A stretch of 64,000 nucleotides of DNA from an uncultured Gilliamella sp. (GCA_946481345.1 CAMLMY010000005.1:1-64000), one strand, 5' to 3'; shown: positions 1 to 11,270, counted from the stretch's first letter. The notes: a model not told the origin generated them from the letters alone. Program-made: numbers and translations.

Positions 1-133
1 AGAAAATAAAATTATGATCAAGTCAATTATAATTACGTATAATTTTCACATGAAAGAAATGAATGTTTAATTGAATATAAGTGTTTTAAAATTAATGATT
101 ATTTTTTACTTAATGTTAACTTGTTACAAATAA
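1..133 (-). repeat. Copy A of a duplicated upstream region (direct repeat of 789-920)
   Basis: agaaaataaaattatgatcaagtcaattataattacgtataattttcacatgaaa (1-55) matches 789-843 at 49/55 positions; weaker similarity continues to about 133 (tttttacttaa..ttaact). Confidence 0.75.
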
Positions 134-433
134 ATAATTTGTATTGTTTAAGCAAAAGAAGATTGTTATTTGTTATTTATAAATTTTTTGATCTATTGTA
201 TTAAAGCAGATCACAAATAACTTCAATATTTCCCTTTCAAATTTATTGAGATTAAATGGCATGATAATGATAAAAACTTTTACTTTTATCATCGTGGATG
301 ATTCATATTCAATAAAACTAAAATAATTTACTATTTAATTTTATAATTTATCTATTATCAATTTTTCAAAATAAAAATGCTAAATCTCAGCTTAAGGTAT
401 ATATTTCAATTTCCTATATGGTTTTTAACAATA

Positions 434-463
434 AAACGAGAAGCAAATCATCGCTTCCCGTTT
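434..463 (-). terminator. Rho-independent terminator of the microcin-like gene
   Basis: aaacgagaagc / gcttcccgttt stem (one mismatch) just past the stop codon; T-rich tract on the minus strand. Confidence 0.65.
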
Positions 464-473
464 AAGACATTAA

Positions 474-692
474 TTAAGGACGAAGTGTTGGGAAAGGTAA
501 GCCGATAATAGCTTCAACAACTTGACCGATACCTTGGCCTAATAATCGACCTGAATCTTGTCCAGCAGTGCTTACGTTATGATGAGCTGCATCAACAACA
601 GCACCAATACCTGCACCTAAAGCACCGCCTGCATCAGCGATCCAGCCAGCACCAGAAACTTGTTCTACTTCTACTAAATTTAATTCTTTCAT
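474..692 (-). CDS. Class II microcin/bacteriocin-like precursor peptide with double-glycine-type leader
   Basis: 72 aa, MKELNLVEVEQVSGAG leader (pattern M-[KR]-E-L-x-L-x-E-x-x-x-V-S-G-[GA]), Gly/Ala-rich core WIADAGGALGAGIGAVVDAAHH...; RBS-like aaaggaacacattATG. Confidence 0.7.
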   Translation of the reverse strand: MKELNLVEVEQVSGAGWIADAGGALGAGIGAVVDAAHHNVSTAGQDSGRLLGQGIGQVVEAIIGLPFPTLRP

Positions 693-788
693 AATGTGTT
701 CCTTTTTTCCACAATAGTTATTTTCAATATTAGAATCTAAAAAATACCATTAATACATGGTACCGTTTAAACTCATAAACATTTAAAC

Positions 789-920
789 AGAAAATAAAAT
801 TTGGATCAAGTCAATTATGATTACAGTTAATTTTCACATGAAAATAGATAACTCTTTGATTAATTATAAGCATTTCAAGGAGGATAATATTTTTTTACTT
901 AACCTTAACTTTTTTAAATA
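789..920 (-). repeat. Copy B of the duplicated upstream region, about 97 bp upstream of the microcin-like gene
   Basis: Direct repeat of 1-133; lies where promoter/regulatory DNA of the 474-692 gene is expected. Confidence 0.75.
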
Positions 921-1032
921 AAAAAAATATATTTTTTGACAAAAATAGAATTATTTTTTGTATAAATACAAAATTAAACGACAAAATATTTTTTTACTTT
1001 AGCATATACGACTAAATTTCTTAAAAAAATAA

Positions 1033-1060
1033 AATATTGCTGGCAATCACCAGCAATATT
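1033..1060 (-). terminator. Terminator of mukFEB operon
   Basis: aatattgctgg-caatca-ccagcaatatt 11-bp perfect stem followed on the minus strand by TTATTTTTTT. Confidence 0.8.
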
Positions 1061-1061
1061 A

Positions 1062-4000
1062 TTAAGCAAAACCTTTTAATCCAACAACATGAACATGCTC
1101 TTGATTATTAATAACTTTACGAACTAATTTGTATGTAGTCCCTTTTTCTGGGCTGATATTTTCAGGTGCTGCAATAATGAGTTGCATTTCTAATCGTTCA
1201 CATAGCTCAAAAAGTGTTGCAATTGATTTAGCATCTAGACGAGCGGCTTCATCTAAAAATAATAGTCGGCATGGTGAAATATCTTTATTACGCAGACGTT
1301 TAGATTCTTCTTCCCAGCTTTGAATTACCATTAAGAGAATCGACATACCAGTACCAATCGCTTCACCAGTTGATAATGCACCACTTTCGGCACGTAACCA
1401 ACCATCAGCACCACGATTAACTTCAACATCCATCTCTAGATAGTTTCGATAGTCAAGTAACTCCTCACCGATATTCTGCGCAGTGCGTTGTCCCATATCT
1501 ATATGTGGATTTAAGCGTTGATACAGTTTAGCTAAAGCTTCAGAGAAAGTGATTCTATTGTTGCTAAACAGATCTTGATGTTCACTTTTTTCATCAGCTA
1601 GAGCCGCCAATAATGAAGAATGGGCTTCACGAACATTAACGTTTAAACGTACACCATTAACCTGACCAAATGCTACTGCTTGTAAACCTTGATTTAACAT
1701 GCGAATACGATTTTGTTCACGTTGAATAGTTTTACGTATAATATTAGCCACACTTTTGGAACTTATCGCTAATTGCTGCTCACGCGAAGTAAGTTCTTCA
1801 GTTAAGCGAGATAATTCAATTTCCATTTGTTCAATAGCTTCAATTGGATCATCGGTTTTCACGATATCTTGGCGAATTCTTTCACGCAGATGTTTATAAA
1901 CTGCAATATAGAATTGGATTTTACGTTCAGGCCGTTTTGGATCTTCTGATAACCTTAATACATCACGCAGATGCTCATTATCATTTACAGCCAAACGTAG
2001 TGAACCCAATGCCTTATCCGACATAGAACGTAGCTCATCAGCACTTAGATAAGCAAGTTCCCGACGATGTAATCGACGCTCAACACTATTATCTCTGACT
2101 AATCGTAATACTAAACACCATCCTGCTTTAGCTTGTACCACTTGTTCGCGTAATTGCTTATATTCACGCAATGTTTGTGTCAAACGTTTTTGCATTTGTG
2201 TCATTTCGCTTTCACACACAATCAATTGCTTTTCAAGGTAGGTACATTGCTGACGATTATTATTAAGTTTTTGATGAATTTCATCACGTCGTATTCGGGC
2301 ACGCTCTTCGGTAATCGCATCGGCTTTTACACCAATTTGTTCTATCTCATTCTGTAGTTCATTCAGCATATCTCGCTTAGTTTCAAAAGCACTTTTTAAT
2401 GAAGCAAATGTTTGGTTATACTGATTATATTTATCTTGATATAGCTGCATTTGACTACGGGATTCAGTTCTTTGAGCTTCAACCACCTCCAATCGAGAAC
2501 GCAATTTTTCATTTAAATCAGCATTTTCACCTAACATACCAGCCGAGTCTTCATAACTAAAATGAGATCGACGTTGTATCACTTCAGTTAGCGCAAAAAC
2601 TTGTTGTCGAATCGTTTGTTGTTGTGCTCTTACAGTGTTGTATTGCTCGTGTAAAGCTTCATTTTGTTCAGGATCGCTCTGTAAAACAGCAACAATCGGT
2701 TCCAGCTCTGAAACAGTGTTACGGTTCCGACTGACATATTGTACTGCTTCTTGTGCTTCTGCTACCTGTTCACGCAAGTCATCAACTCGATCAGCAAGAT
2801 CGTCATCAGCCAATAAATGCATTTGTGCAACAAGTCGATTAACGGTAGTTAATTGTTCTTTTAAACTTAATACTTGTTGCTGATTTTGTTTATCAATACT
2901 TTCTTGAGATGATAATTGACGTTCAATTTCCGTACGCCTAGTTGCTAACTTCTGTGCTTCAGCTTCAGGATCGATATCAAAAGCTACCGCTAAATATTGA
3001 CCGATAAATTGCCCAACATTTTGCTCAATTCGTTGTAACTTTTGTAAGTCAAATGAGACAGTTGCATAACGTTCATGCAGTTGGTCTCGTTCAACTGATA
3101 ATTTTTCAAGATGAACCTCGCGTGCAGCCCGGCCAAATAATGGAACTTTAGGAAAGCTAGAAAAACGCCACTGACGCTCACCCGTTTTAACCAATACTGC
3201 TTTATCCATTTCTTCACAGTCAAATACGCTATCATCAAATGATGATGGATCACCCTCAATAAAATAGATATCTTCAGGATAATCTTCTTCACTTGCAGTA
3301 AGAGTTTCAAGTTGCGTTTTTACTAAGGATAAATCGGGCACCACAATAGCTTGTCTTGATGGACCATATACCGCTGAAAAGTAAGGGGCATCATCAATAG
3401 TGACATCTTCATAAATTTCAGATAGTAATACACCATTAAATCGTTCTGCCAATGCCGATAATCGTCCATCATCAACCCCACTTGGTTGATTAAGTTGTTC
3501 AATTTGTATATCCAGTTGATTACGTCTAGAATTGATTTGATCACGTTCAGTAACAAGTATGCGTTCCTGTTCAAGCAACTGCTGCATATGTTGCGTGACC
3601 GTTTGGCTATGAGTAAATGTTTGCCCCGTTTGTTCTTGCAAAGAAATTAAAGCATCTTGCGCTTTTAACCATGTAGGTGCTTTTTGTCGATATTCAGTAA
3701 TCTTGGCTTGAATTTGTTCCAGTTCTTGTCTAAATTCAATTCGTTTTTCACTTGATTCATGAGCCAGCTCCGCACTTTCTTCTAATTGTACTTCAAGCTC
3801 TTGTTTTAATTCATCCAGATCATCGTAATTAACTTGACGTCCAATACGTTTACAAAATTGGGTTAATAATGATTCTGCTTCTTTTTGCTCAAAAAAACGT
3901 TGTTCTAATTCATCTAGTTGTAATTGTAAATGTTCAGCTTGATCAGCTTGATAACATTGTGACGGCCATATCCTTAATGCTTCTTTGGCAGCAATAAATG

Positions 4001-5480
4001 CATCACTGCGAACCACATCACCCACTAATTTAACAACAAGTTGATAAGCTCTATCAAATTGATTGATCGCAGCATCAGAAACACTGAGTCTTTGCTCAAG
4101 TTCTAATACTTGTTCAGTTATCTCTTTTTGTTTTTCATCAAACTCTGCAAAATGATTTTCAATATTACTAAGGCCTAATTTAGGTAATTGGCATAAAGAC
4201 TGCGCATTTTTAAGAGCTTGCAGTGCTTGTTGATATTGAATAGCTCGGGTTTGTTGAACATCAAGCGCTTGCTGGTAATCAGCCAGTTGTGTTTTTATTT
4301 CATCAACTTCTTGTTCTGAATGTTCAAATTGGTCTCGATAAGCTTGATATTGTTCATTAGCTTCAAGTACAACTTCATTTTGTTCTTCAAGCTTTACATT
4401 TAAATCATTTAAATCTGCTTGATAGCGATCAATCTTTTCTTGTTGACGCAATGCCGTTTGTGCAAGATTTAGATGATCATTGGCTGCTTGTAAATCAGTT
4501 TCCAAATCGCTTTGTGCTTCTTGATATTCTTTCAACTCTTTCGCCATTTCAACTTGGCGGAATTGATTACTTAAAAGCAGATCTTGTGTTTTAAACATAT
4601 CTCGGCGTAAGCCTAGCACGGATTCAATGTGTACACGACGTTCATTAGCATGACGCATGTAGTCAGCAGCTACATAGTTAGTCGATTCGGTGATAAGATG
4701 TTTAAACAAATCTCGATCAGATTGCGTAACTCTAATAGCTTCTAATGTCATTCGATTTTCACGTAGTGCGGCCTCCATATCTTGGAAAGCTTTACGTACA
4801 CCGCTATTTTCGGGCAATAGATAATCACGTAGTGAGCGGGTAATAGCGCTTGAAATACCACCATAAAGAGAAGCTTCGATCAGGCGATAATATTTACTAC
4901 GATCGGACGATGTACGCAGACGCTTCGGTAATATACCAAAGTCAAACATCACCGAATGATAGTCAGTAATTGAGTTAAATTGTTTAAAAATTACGCCATC
5001 CATTCCTTCAATTTTTTCTTTTAACTCAGGTAATGAAAGGATTCGTGCTTGTTTATCGTTTAAACGTTCAGTGACTAATTCTGTTGGAGTAATATCAACA
5101 GATAAACCTTGTATCAAAAAAGGTTTAATATCGACTTTCTTATCTCGACCAGCTACTTGCTGTAAACGTACTCCACAAATTATACGTTGATTACGAGAAT
5201 TAATTACATCAAGCATAGAATAGCAGACACCAGGTTTTAATTTTCCGTGTAAACCTTTATCTCGTGAACCAGATGTTGCCCCTGCTTCAGTTGTGTTTCT
5301 GAAATGTAATAAAGTTAAATCAGGAATTAAAGCAGTAACAAAAGCTGCCATTGTGGTTGATTTACCCGCACCATTACCACCAGAAAGAGTTGTAACCAAT
5401 TTATCCAAATCAAAGGTTCGAGCAAAAAAACCATTCCAGTTTATCAGTGTCAATGAGTGAAACTTACCATGTCCAATCAT
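1062..5480 (-). CDS. mukB: Chromosome partition protein MukB
   Basis: 1472 aa; N-terminal [14 protein letters not shown] Walker A, long coiled coils, C-terminal [14 protein letters not shown] signature and [11 protein letters not shown] Walker B; follows mukF and mukE. Confidence 0.97.
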   Translation of the reverse strand: MIGHGKFHSLTLINWNGFFARTFDLDKLVTTLSGGNGAGKSTTMAAFVTALIPDLTLLHFRNTTEAGATSGSRDKGLHGKLKPGVCYSMLDVINSRNQRIICGVRLQQVAGRDKKVDIKPFLIQGLSVDITPTELVTERLNDKQARILSLPELKEKIEGMDGVIFKQFNSITDYHSVMFDFGILPKRLRTSSDRSKYYRLIEASLYGGISSAITRSLRDYLLPENSGVRKAFQDMEAALRENRMTLEAIRVTQSDRDLFKHLITESTNYVAADYMRHANERRVHIESVLGLRRDMFKTQDLLLSNQFRQVEMAKELKEYQEAQSDLETDLQAANDHLNLAQTALRQQEKIDRYQADLNDLNVKLEEQNEVVLEANEQYQAYRDQFEHSEQEVDEIKTQLADYQQALDVQQTRAIQYQQALQALKNAQSLCQLPKLGLSNIENHFAEFDEKQKEITEQVLELEQRLSVSDAAINQFDRAYQLVVKLVGDVVRSDAFIAAKEALRIWPSQCYQADQAEHLQLQLDELEQRFFEQKEAESLLTQFCKRIGRQVNYDDLDELKQELEVQLEESAELAHESSEKRIEFRQELEQIQAKITEYRQKAPTWLKAQDALISLQEQTGQTFTHSQTVTQHMQQLLEQERILVTERDQINSRRNQLDIQIEQLNQPSGVDDGRLSALAERFNGVLLSEIYEDVTIDDAPYFSAVYGPSRQAIVVPDLSLVKTQLETLTASEEDYPEDIYFIEGDPSSFDDSVFDCEEMDKAVLVKTGERQWRFSSFPKVPLFGRAAREVHLEKLSVERDQLHERYATVSFDLQKLQRIEQNVGQFIGQYLAVAFDIDPEAEAQKLATRRTEIERQLSSQESIDKQNQQQVLSLKEQLTTVNRLVAQMHLLADDDLADRVDDLREQVAEAQEAVQYVSRNRNTVSELEPIVAVLQSDPEQNEALHEQYNTVRAQQQTIRQQVFALTEVIQRRSHFSYEDSAGMLGENADLNEKLRSRLEVVEAQRTESRSQMQLYQDKYNQYNQTFASLKSAFETKRDMLNELQNEIEQIGVKADAITEERARIRRDEIHQKLNNNRQQCTYLEKQLIVCESEMTQMQKRLTQTLREYKQLREQVVQAKAGWCLVLRLVRDNSVERRLHRRELAYLSADELRSMSDKALGSLRLAVNDNEHLRDVLRLSEDPKRPERKIQFYIAVYKHLRERIRQDIVKTDDPIEAIEQMEIELSRLTEELTSREQQLAISSKSVANIIRKTIQREQNRIRMLNQGLQAVAFGQVNGVRLNVNVREAHSSLLAALADEKSEHQDLFSNNRITFSEALAKLYQRLNPHIDMGQRTAQNIGEELLDYRNYLEMDVEVNRGADGWLRAESGALSTGEAIGTGMSILLMVIQSWEEESKRLRNKDISPCRLLFLDEAARLDAKSIATLFELCERLEMQLIIAAPENISPEKGTTYKLVRKVINNQEHVHVVGLKGFA

Positions 5481-5482
5481 AA

Positions 5483-6268
5483 TTATTCTATCTCCTCATT
5501 AACATCTTGGTCTTCATTATTATCATCTAAGATAAGTGATGATTCTATCTTGATTGCTTCACCATCACGGATTAAACGCAATTGAGCTTCTTGCACATCA
5601 TCACTACTACGAACTTCTGCACCAAAACGAAAAATTGATTCATTAATGCGAAAACGGCTACTGTCATTACCAACAATGAAGAAAATCATACCAAGTCTAC
5701 GTAATCGATTTAAAGCAGTTTTGACTTTATCAAATAACTTTTGACGATCTAAATCAGATCCTGTAGATCGCTGATTAACTAATTTAAGCAATTTACTTTC
5801 ATCAGCTAATGATATCAGTTCGTCAAACAACTCTTGCAACGTAAAAATCCCTTCATGTGCTAATCGTTCTGGACTTAAATAAAGGTAACAAAGCACTTTG
5901 CCGACTAGCATTTCTAACTCAGATAATACCGAGCGAGGAATTAACGTTGTTGAGCGAGGTCGAAGATAAAAAAAACCTTCTGGCGCTCTTATTAATTCAA
6001 CATTATAACGTTGGTAAAATTGTTCAAGTTCTAGTTGAAAGTCCATTAAAAATGCATGATGATCAAGCTCATCAATGCCAATATGACGCCCAGAACGCAA
6101 AGTACTATCAAGCTCAGGAAAAATTGGGTTTGCAATTGCTTGCGCCAATTTAACTGGCATATATTTATCAATGGATGCTTGTGAACTTGCCGCTATGCGT
6201 CCCATAACTTCATCAAGATGATGTGCTGTTTGTTGTGTTTCAAAATCTTTAGTATCTGTTGATGACAT
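5483..6268 (-). CDS. mukE: Chromosome partition protein MukE
   Basis: Start chosen at MSSTDTKDF (ATG at 6268), which overlaps mukF by 20 nt; ORF track start is further upstream. Position between mukF and mukB. Confidence 0.93.
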   Translation of the reverse strand: MSSTDTKDFETQQTAHHLDEVMGRIAASSQASIDKYMPVKLAQAIANPIFPELDSTLRSGRHIGIDELDHHAFLMDFQLELEQFYQRYNVELIRAPEGFFYLRPRSTTLIPRSVLSELEMLVGKVLCYLYLSPERLAHEGIFTLQELFDELISLADESKLLKLVNQRSTGSDLDRQKLFDKVKTALNRLRRLGMIFFIVGNDSSRFRINESIFRFGAEVRSSDDVQEAQLRLIRDGEAIKIESSLILDDNNEDQDVNEEIE

Positions 6269-7571
6269 GTGCTTGTACCTTAGCTCCATAATCGTTAATA
6301 GGTTTCCATTCGTTAGGTATACCGAGCAAATCATCTTCGGCAATACCAAGTCGAATAGCCTGATCGATAAATAACCTTGCTATATCAAAATGTTGTTCGC
6401 GTGGAAATTGTGCTAAATAGCTACAAATTGCAATACCAATATCAAGTGGTTTATTTTCTTGTTTAAAAATCAATAAATTTTGTTCAATATGTTTAATAAT
6501 ATGTTCTTGAATCTCTTCAATCATTTCAAATTCAAGTTCTGACGGTAATTCACCTGTAACTTCTGCTTCGTATAATGCGAGTTCTTCATCACGCATATCA
6601 AGCAAACGATCAGCATTTGCAAACGTAAGAGACCATGGTAAATCAAAGTAACTCTGAATTGATTTACGTAATCGTTGAGAAAATACACGGTTTTTATCTA
6701 AATCAATCGCTGTTCTAATAAATTTATGAACATGTCTATCATAACCTATCCAAAGGTCTATCGCTTTTTGCCCCCAACCAATAATTCGATCTAATTTACT
6801 TTGTAAATCTAATACTACATTATTAATTTTATCAAGTTCAGGATTATCAAGTGTTGCGTCTTGAATTAATAACAAACTGGCTTGTAGTTTATCGCCTGCT
6901 GCAGCTAAAGTATCTTGCAACTCACGAAGTGTTTGTGATGTTTCTGTTAGCAATCCTTCACAACTACTAATTGCTGCTTGCCAATCTTGGCTTAATAATG
7001 CAGATATATTTTGCTTAACATCTGCTTGTTGTTCATCCATAACACGTTGTGTTATATCAATACTATCAAAAATTTCAGCAACTGAATATTTTAAAGGGGC
7101 AAAGACATTTCGATGCCAATGTAAATCATCCCCCCCTTCGAGTGCTGCATCTGCAGCACGTTTCAATTCTTGTGCCACAATAGATAACTGAATGGATAAA
7201 CGGAGTGACGAAAATTCACGCTGTCGAATATAATAATCAGAGATCCCTATTCCAAGGGGAGTTAAACGATAAATCGAATAACCATCAGTCATTTCACTTG
7301 CAAAACGTGTAATTAAACGCTGACGCACTAAATCATTAATAGCATTATTAGCTCTTACAGTAATAGTATCTTCACTTTGTTCAAAAATCTGTGAAACATG
7401 CCGAAAAGCATCAATTAATTCCGACTCAGTCATTTCACCATCGAAACGCTCGCTATTTAATACAGCAATAGCCAATAAAAAAGCTAACCTTTCAACAGGT
7501 AACGTAATTGAAAAATCATTCTTTTTTGCCCAAGAGACCAGTTCAGGTACTGATTGGGAAAAATCCATCAT
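6249..7571 (-). CDS. mukF: Chromosome partition protein MukF (kleisin)
   Basis: 440 aa, MukF-like ([33 protein letters not shown]); first gene of mukFEB. Confidence 0.95.
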   Translation of the reverse strand: MMDFSQSVPELVSWAKKNDFSITLPVERLAFLLAIAVLNSERFDGEMTESELIDAFRHVSQIFEQSEDTITVRANNAINDLVRQRLITRFASEMTDGYSIYRLTPLGIGISDYYIRQREFSSLRLSIQLSIVAQELKRAADAALEGGDDLHWHRNVFAPLKYSVAEIFDSIDITQRVMDEQQADVKQNISALLSQDWQAAISSCEGLLTETSQTLRELQDTLAAAGDKLQASLLLIQDATLDNPELDKINNVVLDLQSKLDRIIGWGQKAIDLWIGYDRHVHKFIRTAIDLDKNRVFSQRLRKSIQSYFDLPWSLTFANADRLLDMRDEELALYEAEVTGELPSELEFEMIEEIQEHIIKHIEQNLLIFKQENKPLDIGIAICSYLAQFPREQHFDIARLFIDQAIRLGIAEDDLLGIPNEWKPINDYGAKVQAHVINRY

Positions 7572-7815
7572 AGAGGTTTCCTTAGATTAACGTATCGTTT
7601 TATGTAAAAGTACCTTAAAAAGTTTAATAAACACAATATATAGTTTTAAAGACAAAATATTATTGATTATATAACAATTTGTAATAGTTAAAAATAACCA
7701 AACTTAAGATTTATGATTAGATGATTGAATATAAACAGTAAGTAAACATTTATTTATCCAGCCTTATTTTATATTACCTTTATCAAATTTATCCTATCCA
7801 TCACCCATGCTCAGC

Positions 7816-7844
7816 TTGACATTACTAAACATCAAAACAATAAT
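7816..7844 (+). promoter_or_regulatory. Candidate sigma70 promoter of the DUF4198-like gene
   Basis: TTGACA (7816-7821), 17 bp, AATAAT (7839-7844). Confidence 0.5.
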
Positions 7845-7860
7845 GATAATGATTATCATT
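7842..7860 (+). promoter_or_regulatory. Fur box
   Basis: AATGATAAT-G-ATTATCATT, perfect 9-1-9 inverted repeat, near-identical to the Fur consensus GATAATGATAATCATTATC; overlaps the candidate -10. Confidence 0.85.
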
Positions 7861-7884
7861 TATATTTAAAATAAAGGTGGATAT

Positions 7885-8607
7885 ATGCGTAAAATATTTT
7901 TTTTAACTCTAGTAGGATTTGCTACTTACTTTATAACTCTAAAAGTCTCTGCCCATGGTATCTGGATTGCCAATCGAGTTGATCAAAAACAGATTATTTT
8001 AGGTGAAGGCCCATTGGACAACGGTTATAACCCAGATACGGTAAAACAAATTCATGCCTACACAAACGATTGGATGCCATCATCTGTTATAAAAAAAGAA
8101 CACAGTAACTATGTGACCATTGAGCCAGCCGACAAAACATCAGTTGTGACGATTGATTTTGATTATGGATACTGGACACAAAATGCAGATGGAAAATATG
8201 TTAATTTACCCATGAATCAAGTCCAAGGCGCTAATGTTGGTATTCATGCCATAAAATATAGTGTAAATTATTTATCATCTGTTACTAACCCTAAAATCAT
8301 TAAAGATATTCCATTACAAATCGTACCTAAAATTGATCCAACAAAATTGAATCGTGGGGACACATTACCTATTACTGTTTATAAAGATGGTCAACCTCTT
8401 GCAAATGTTCCTGTAATTATTGATGTAGTGAATAATTTAGATCAAACTATAAAAACTAATAATAACGGAGAAGTTGATATTATTGTTCCTAACCAAGGTT
8501 TAAATGTCATTGGTGTTGAAATTGGTTTTCCAATTAAAAATAAAAAGTTAGCTACCCAAGATAAATTCTTCACAACCTTAGTTTTTACTTTGATACCAGA
8601 AGAGTAG
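7885..8607 (+). CDS. Secreted DUF4198-like protein, probably iron-regulated
   Basis: Signal peptide ending VSA before HGIWIANR; DUF4198-like fold pattern with C-terminal carboxypeptidase-regulatory-like segment (GQPLANVPVIIDV..TNNNGEVDI); Fur box upstream. Confidence 0.7.
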   Translation: MRKIFFLTLVGFATYFITLKVSAHGIWIANRVDQKQIILGEGPLDNGYNPDTVKQIHAYTNDWMPSSVIKKEHSNYVTIEPADKTSVVTIDFDYGYWTQNADGKYVNLPMNQVQGANVGIHAIKYSVNYLSSVTNPKIIKDIPLQIVPKIDPTKLNRGDTLPITVYKDGQPLANVPVIIDVVNNLDQTIKTNNNGEVDIIVPNQGLNVIGVEIGFPIKNKKLATQDKFFTTLVFTLIPEE

Positions 8608-8689
8608 AATGTAAATTTTCAAAAAATATTTAATAACAAATAGTGGTAAACCTATAAAGAGACTATTTTTAAATGCATTCAGAATTAAA

Positions 8690-8715
8690 AATCCTAGATA
8701 GTATTATCTAGGATT
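8690..8715. terminator. Bidirectional hairpin between convergent genes
   Basis: aatcctagata-gtat-tatctaggatt 11-bp perfect stem with A/T tracts. Confidence 0.65.
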
Positions 8716-8735
8716 CGCTGAAAGTTTAATATTTT

Positions 8736-10124
8736 TTATAACTCTGCATTAATAGGTCTAGGAATTAGAAAGCTAGAAAGTAAAGCTAAAATGGTAATAA
8801 TTAATCCCAATAACATACCGTTGAAATAACCAGTTAATGTATTTGCATTTACCATTTGTATAGCGGGTAACAATGCAAAACTTAATCCTGCACCTAGATT
8901 AAATGCACCTGCATTCATACCCGGTAAAAAACCTGGATTATTTGATGGCGATAAAACGATACCTAATCCATTTAAGATAATATTAGCCATTCCTGCATAA
9001 AAAATACCTAATGCTATAACGCAAATAGATAAAATTGTTAAGGAATGAATACCATAAAACATGATTACTAAAATACCAATAATACAACCCAATAAACCTA
9101 GTTTTAATACTTTATTATATCCCATCGTTGGAGCTAAACGACCTGAGAATGGACCAATAAACCAACCAATTAACGCATAGGGAGTAAGAAGAATAAGTGA
9201 AGCCCAATCAGGATCAAGTCCAAAACCTATTTCATGATTTTGGGCTATTGACATAACTAAACCATTTACTATCGCAAAAATACCTGTCATGGTTAATGTT
9301 GTGGTTAATAATAAAGCCCACGTTGCTCTTCTTTTTAAATGTTCAATTGTAACCAAAGGTTGTTTATTGCGTTTTTCGGTACGCCAAAATAACATAAAAC
9401 AAACAATAGCAAACAATGTGAGTCCAGTGACATAAAGCCAATTGGCATTGCCAATATTACCAGCCTCATTAAGTGCTAATAGCAAAGCTGCAATAGTAAG
9501 AACAATGAATAGAACACCTATCCAATCCATTTTAGTTCCAGCTGACGGTTTTGATTCTGGAGCAAAGCGATAGACAAAATAGGTAGAAATAGCAGCAACG
9601 ACAGCAATAACCCAAAATACTGAACGGAAACCAAAATATGTAGCAAGTAAGCCACCTGCAATTGCATCAACACCAGCAATGCCACCATTTACGGCTGTAA
9701 TAATTCCCATTAACATACCATATTGTTTGGCATCTTTAACTTCATAACTAAGCATTAATAAACAAAGTGGTACAACAGGACCTGATACACCTTGTATGAT
9801 TCGGGCTGCATACAATACTTCTATATTAGGTGCTAGTGCTGCAAGTATGGTACCTAATGTCATAATAAGCAACATAAAGGTTAATACTTTTTTACGACCT
9901 TTTATATCACTCAAACGAGGTAAGAATAGTGAAAATAAAGCAGCAGCAGTAAAAAAAGAAGTTTGCGATAAACCTACAGCGGCATCATTGGTTCCTAACT
10001 CTTTAGCTATTGTTACTAATACTGGACTTAACATGCTTGCATTAAGTTGAAATGCAACACAAGCTGCAAGTAACGCAACCATTAATGTTATTATATTTTT
10101 CTTTTCTTTACTTTGATCTAACAT
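8736..10124 (-). CDS. MFS transporter
   Basis: 462 aa, 12-14 predicted hydrophobic segments, MFS motif LPRLSDIKGRKKVL. Confidence 0.9.
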   Translation of the reverse strand: MLDQSKEKKNIITLMVALLAACVAFQLNASMLSPVLVTIAKELGTNDAAVGLSQTSFFTAAALFSLFLPRLSDIKGRKKVLTFMLLIMTLGTILAALAPNIEVLYAARIIQGVSGPVVPLCLLMLSYEVKDAKQYGMLMGIITAVNGGIAGVDAIAGGLLATYFGFRSVFWVIAVVAAISTYFVYRFAPESKPSAGTKMDWIGVLFIVLTIAALLLALNEAGNIGNANWLYVTGLTLFAIVCFMLFWRTEKRNKQPLVTIEHLKRRATWALLLTTTLTMTGIFAIVNGLVMSIAQNHEIGFGLDPDWASLILLTPYALIGWFIGPFSGRLAPTMGYNKVLKLGLLGCIIGILVIMFYGIHSLTILSICVIALGIFYAGMANIILNGLGIVLSPSNNPGFLPGMNAGAFNLGAGLSFALLPAIQMVNANTLTGYFNGMLLGLIITILALLSSFLIPRPINAEL

Positions 10125-10387
10125 ACATTTACCTCACAGGAGCGTTCTAAAGAATCAAGAATTAAATCAATTGAATATTTTGAGCCTAATTGTATAGATG
10201 CTTCTGGTCGTACTTGAACATCTAATTCTGAATCACTATTAATATTTAGTGTTCTGTCAACTTTTCTTACACAGGGTTTAACAGCAATTAATTTAATATT
10301 AGGATTACCCTGTGCCAATAAAATCGCGTTAGTATCATGATGACTGGGATCACAATCTAAAATAATTTTTTTCGGCTGATTTGTCAT
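10118..10387 (-). pseudogene. Inosine/uridine-preferring nucleoside hydrolase remnant
   Basis: KKIILDCDPSHHDTNAILLAQGNPNIKLIAV resembles the family N-terminus IILDCDPGHDDAxAILLA; Asp-rich motif degraded, rest truncated to 89 aa. Confidence 0.75.
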
Positions 10388-10439
10388 AAATCGTTTCCTC
10401 TAGTAAATTTATTTATTAGCCATTTTTTGAAGTAAACTT

Positions 10440-11270
10440 TGATGAAACGGCATATTGAGTGCTTCTTAACTATTTATTGTCAAAGAAGCAAAAACAGAAG
10501 CATAACTTGCTGAGTAGTAAAGTGATTCGCCTTTTGCTAGTGAGACACAAAGTGCTCCATTAAAAGTATCTTTCGCACCTGTTATATCTAAAGTTACGGC
10601 TAAAAAGCGTTAATGTATTGATGATCTTTACCATTAAAAATCAGTGAATCTTTACTAACTAAAGTAAAAATAATGGGTTGAATACCTACTGAATATATTT
10701 TTTAAGCAACAAGTTTTGCTGTATCTAAATTAGTCACATTAAACTCGCCTCGGTGCTGTTTTGGGATAATAGTTGAATGATATCTTTAGAGTGTGGAGTA
10801 GGATTAAATACAACTTTTTCTCCTACAGATTTAGGTAATTTCATTGCATTAAAAACAGTATTAATAATATTTTCAAGTTGAACTAATAAAATATCAGATT
10901 TTTTTAAATAAGGTTCTAAGATTACAATTTTTTTATTAGTAATTGTTAAATTCCTCCTAAGATAAATGGCAATCATACTTTCATCTGAAACATAAATAAC
11001 TGCATTACTTATCGATTCTTTCTTAGATTGATATAAATTAAACGTATTAATTTTTGCTAGTATGTGAAGATTATATTCAAATTAAATAAATTAATTTGTT
11101 TCAATTTAGATGACAAAATAAACCTTTTCTTCAACATAACTAGCAACAAAAGACTAATTAGTATGATTACCAGTTTAGTTGGTCATGTTTTTTACTAACA
11201 TTACCTGACGACCTTTTAATGCCTCTAAATATTTGAGCGACGATGCTAACATTAATTGCTTCAAAACACA
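10440..11270 (-). pseudogene. Ribokinase (PfkB family) pseudogene
   Basis: Pieces in different frames: SDILLVQLENIINTVFNAMKLPKSVGEKVVFNPTPHSKD; NLDTAKLVA*KIYSVGIQPIIFTLVSKDS; AVTLDITGAKDTFNGALCVSLAKGESLYYSASYASVFASLTINS*. These match ribokinase segments (LLVQLE, VVLNPAP, TLGSKG, DTTGAGDTFNGAL) with stops and frameshifts. The 5' end (about 11180-11270, INVSIVAQ) is less certain. Confidence 0.8.

Noticed and set aside
6269-6349. N-terminal extension of mukE in the ORF track ([16 protein letters not shown]...)
   Set aside because: Overlaps mukF coding sequence in another frame; start MSSTDTKDF at 6268 fits better.
7130-7136. C7 homopolymer inside mukF as a possible phase-variation tract
   Set aside because: mukF frame is intact, the gene is housekeeping, and the tract is short; no second frame suggests switching.
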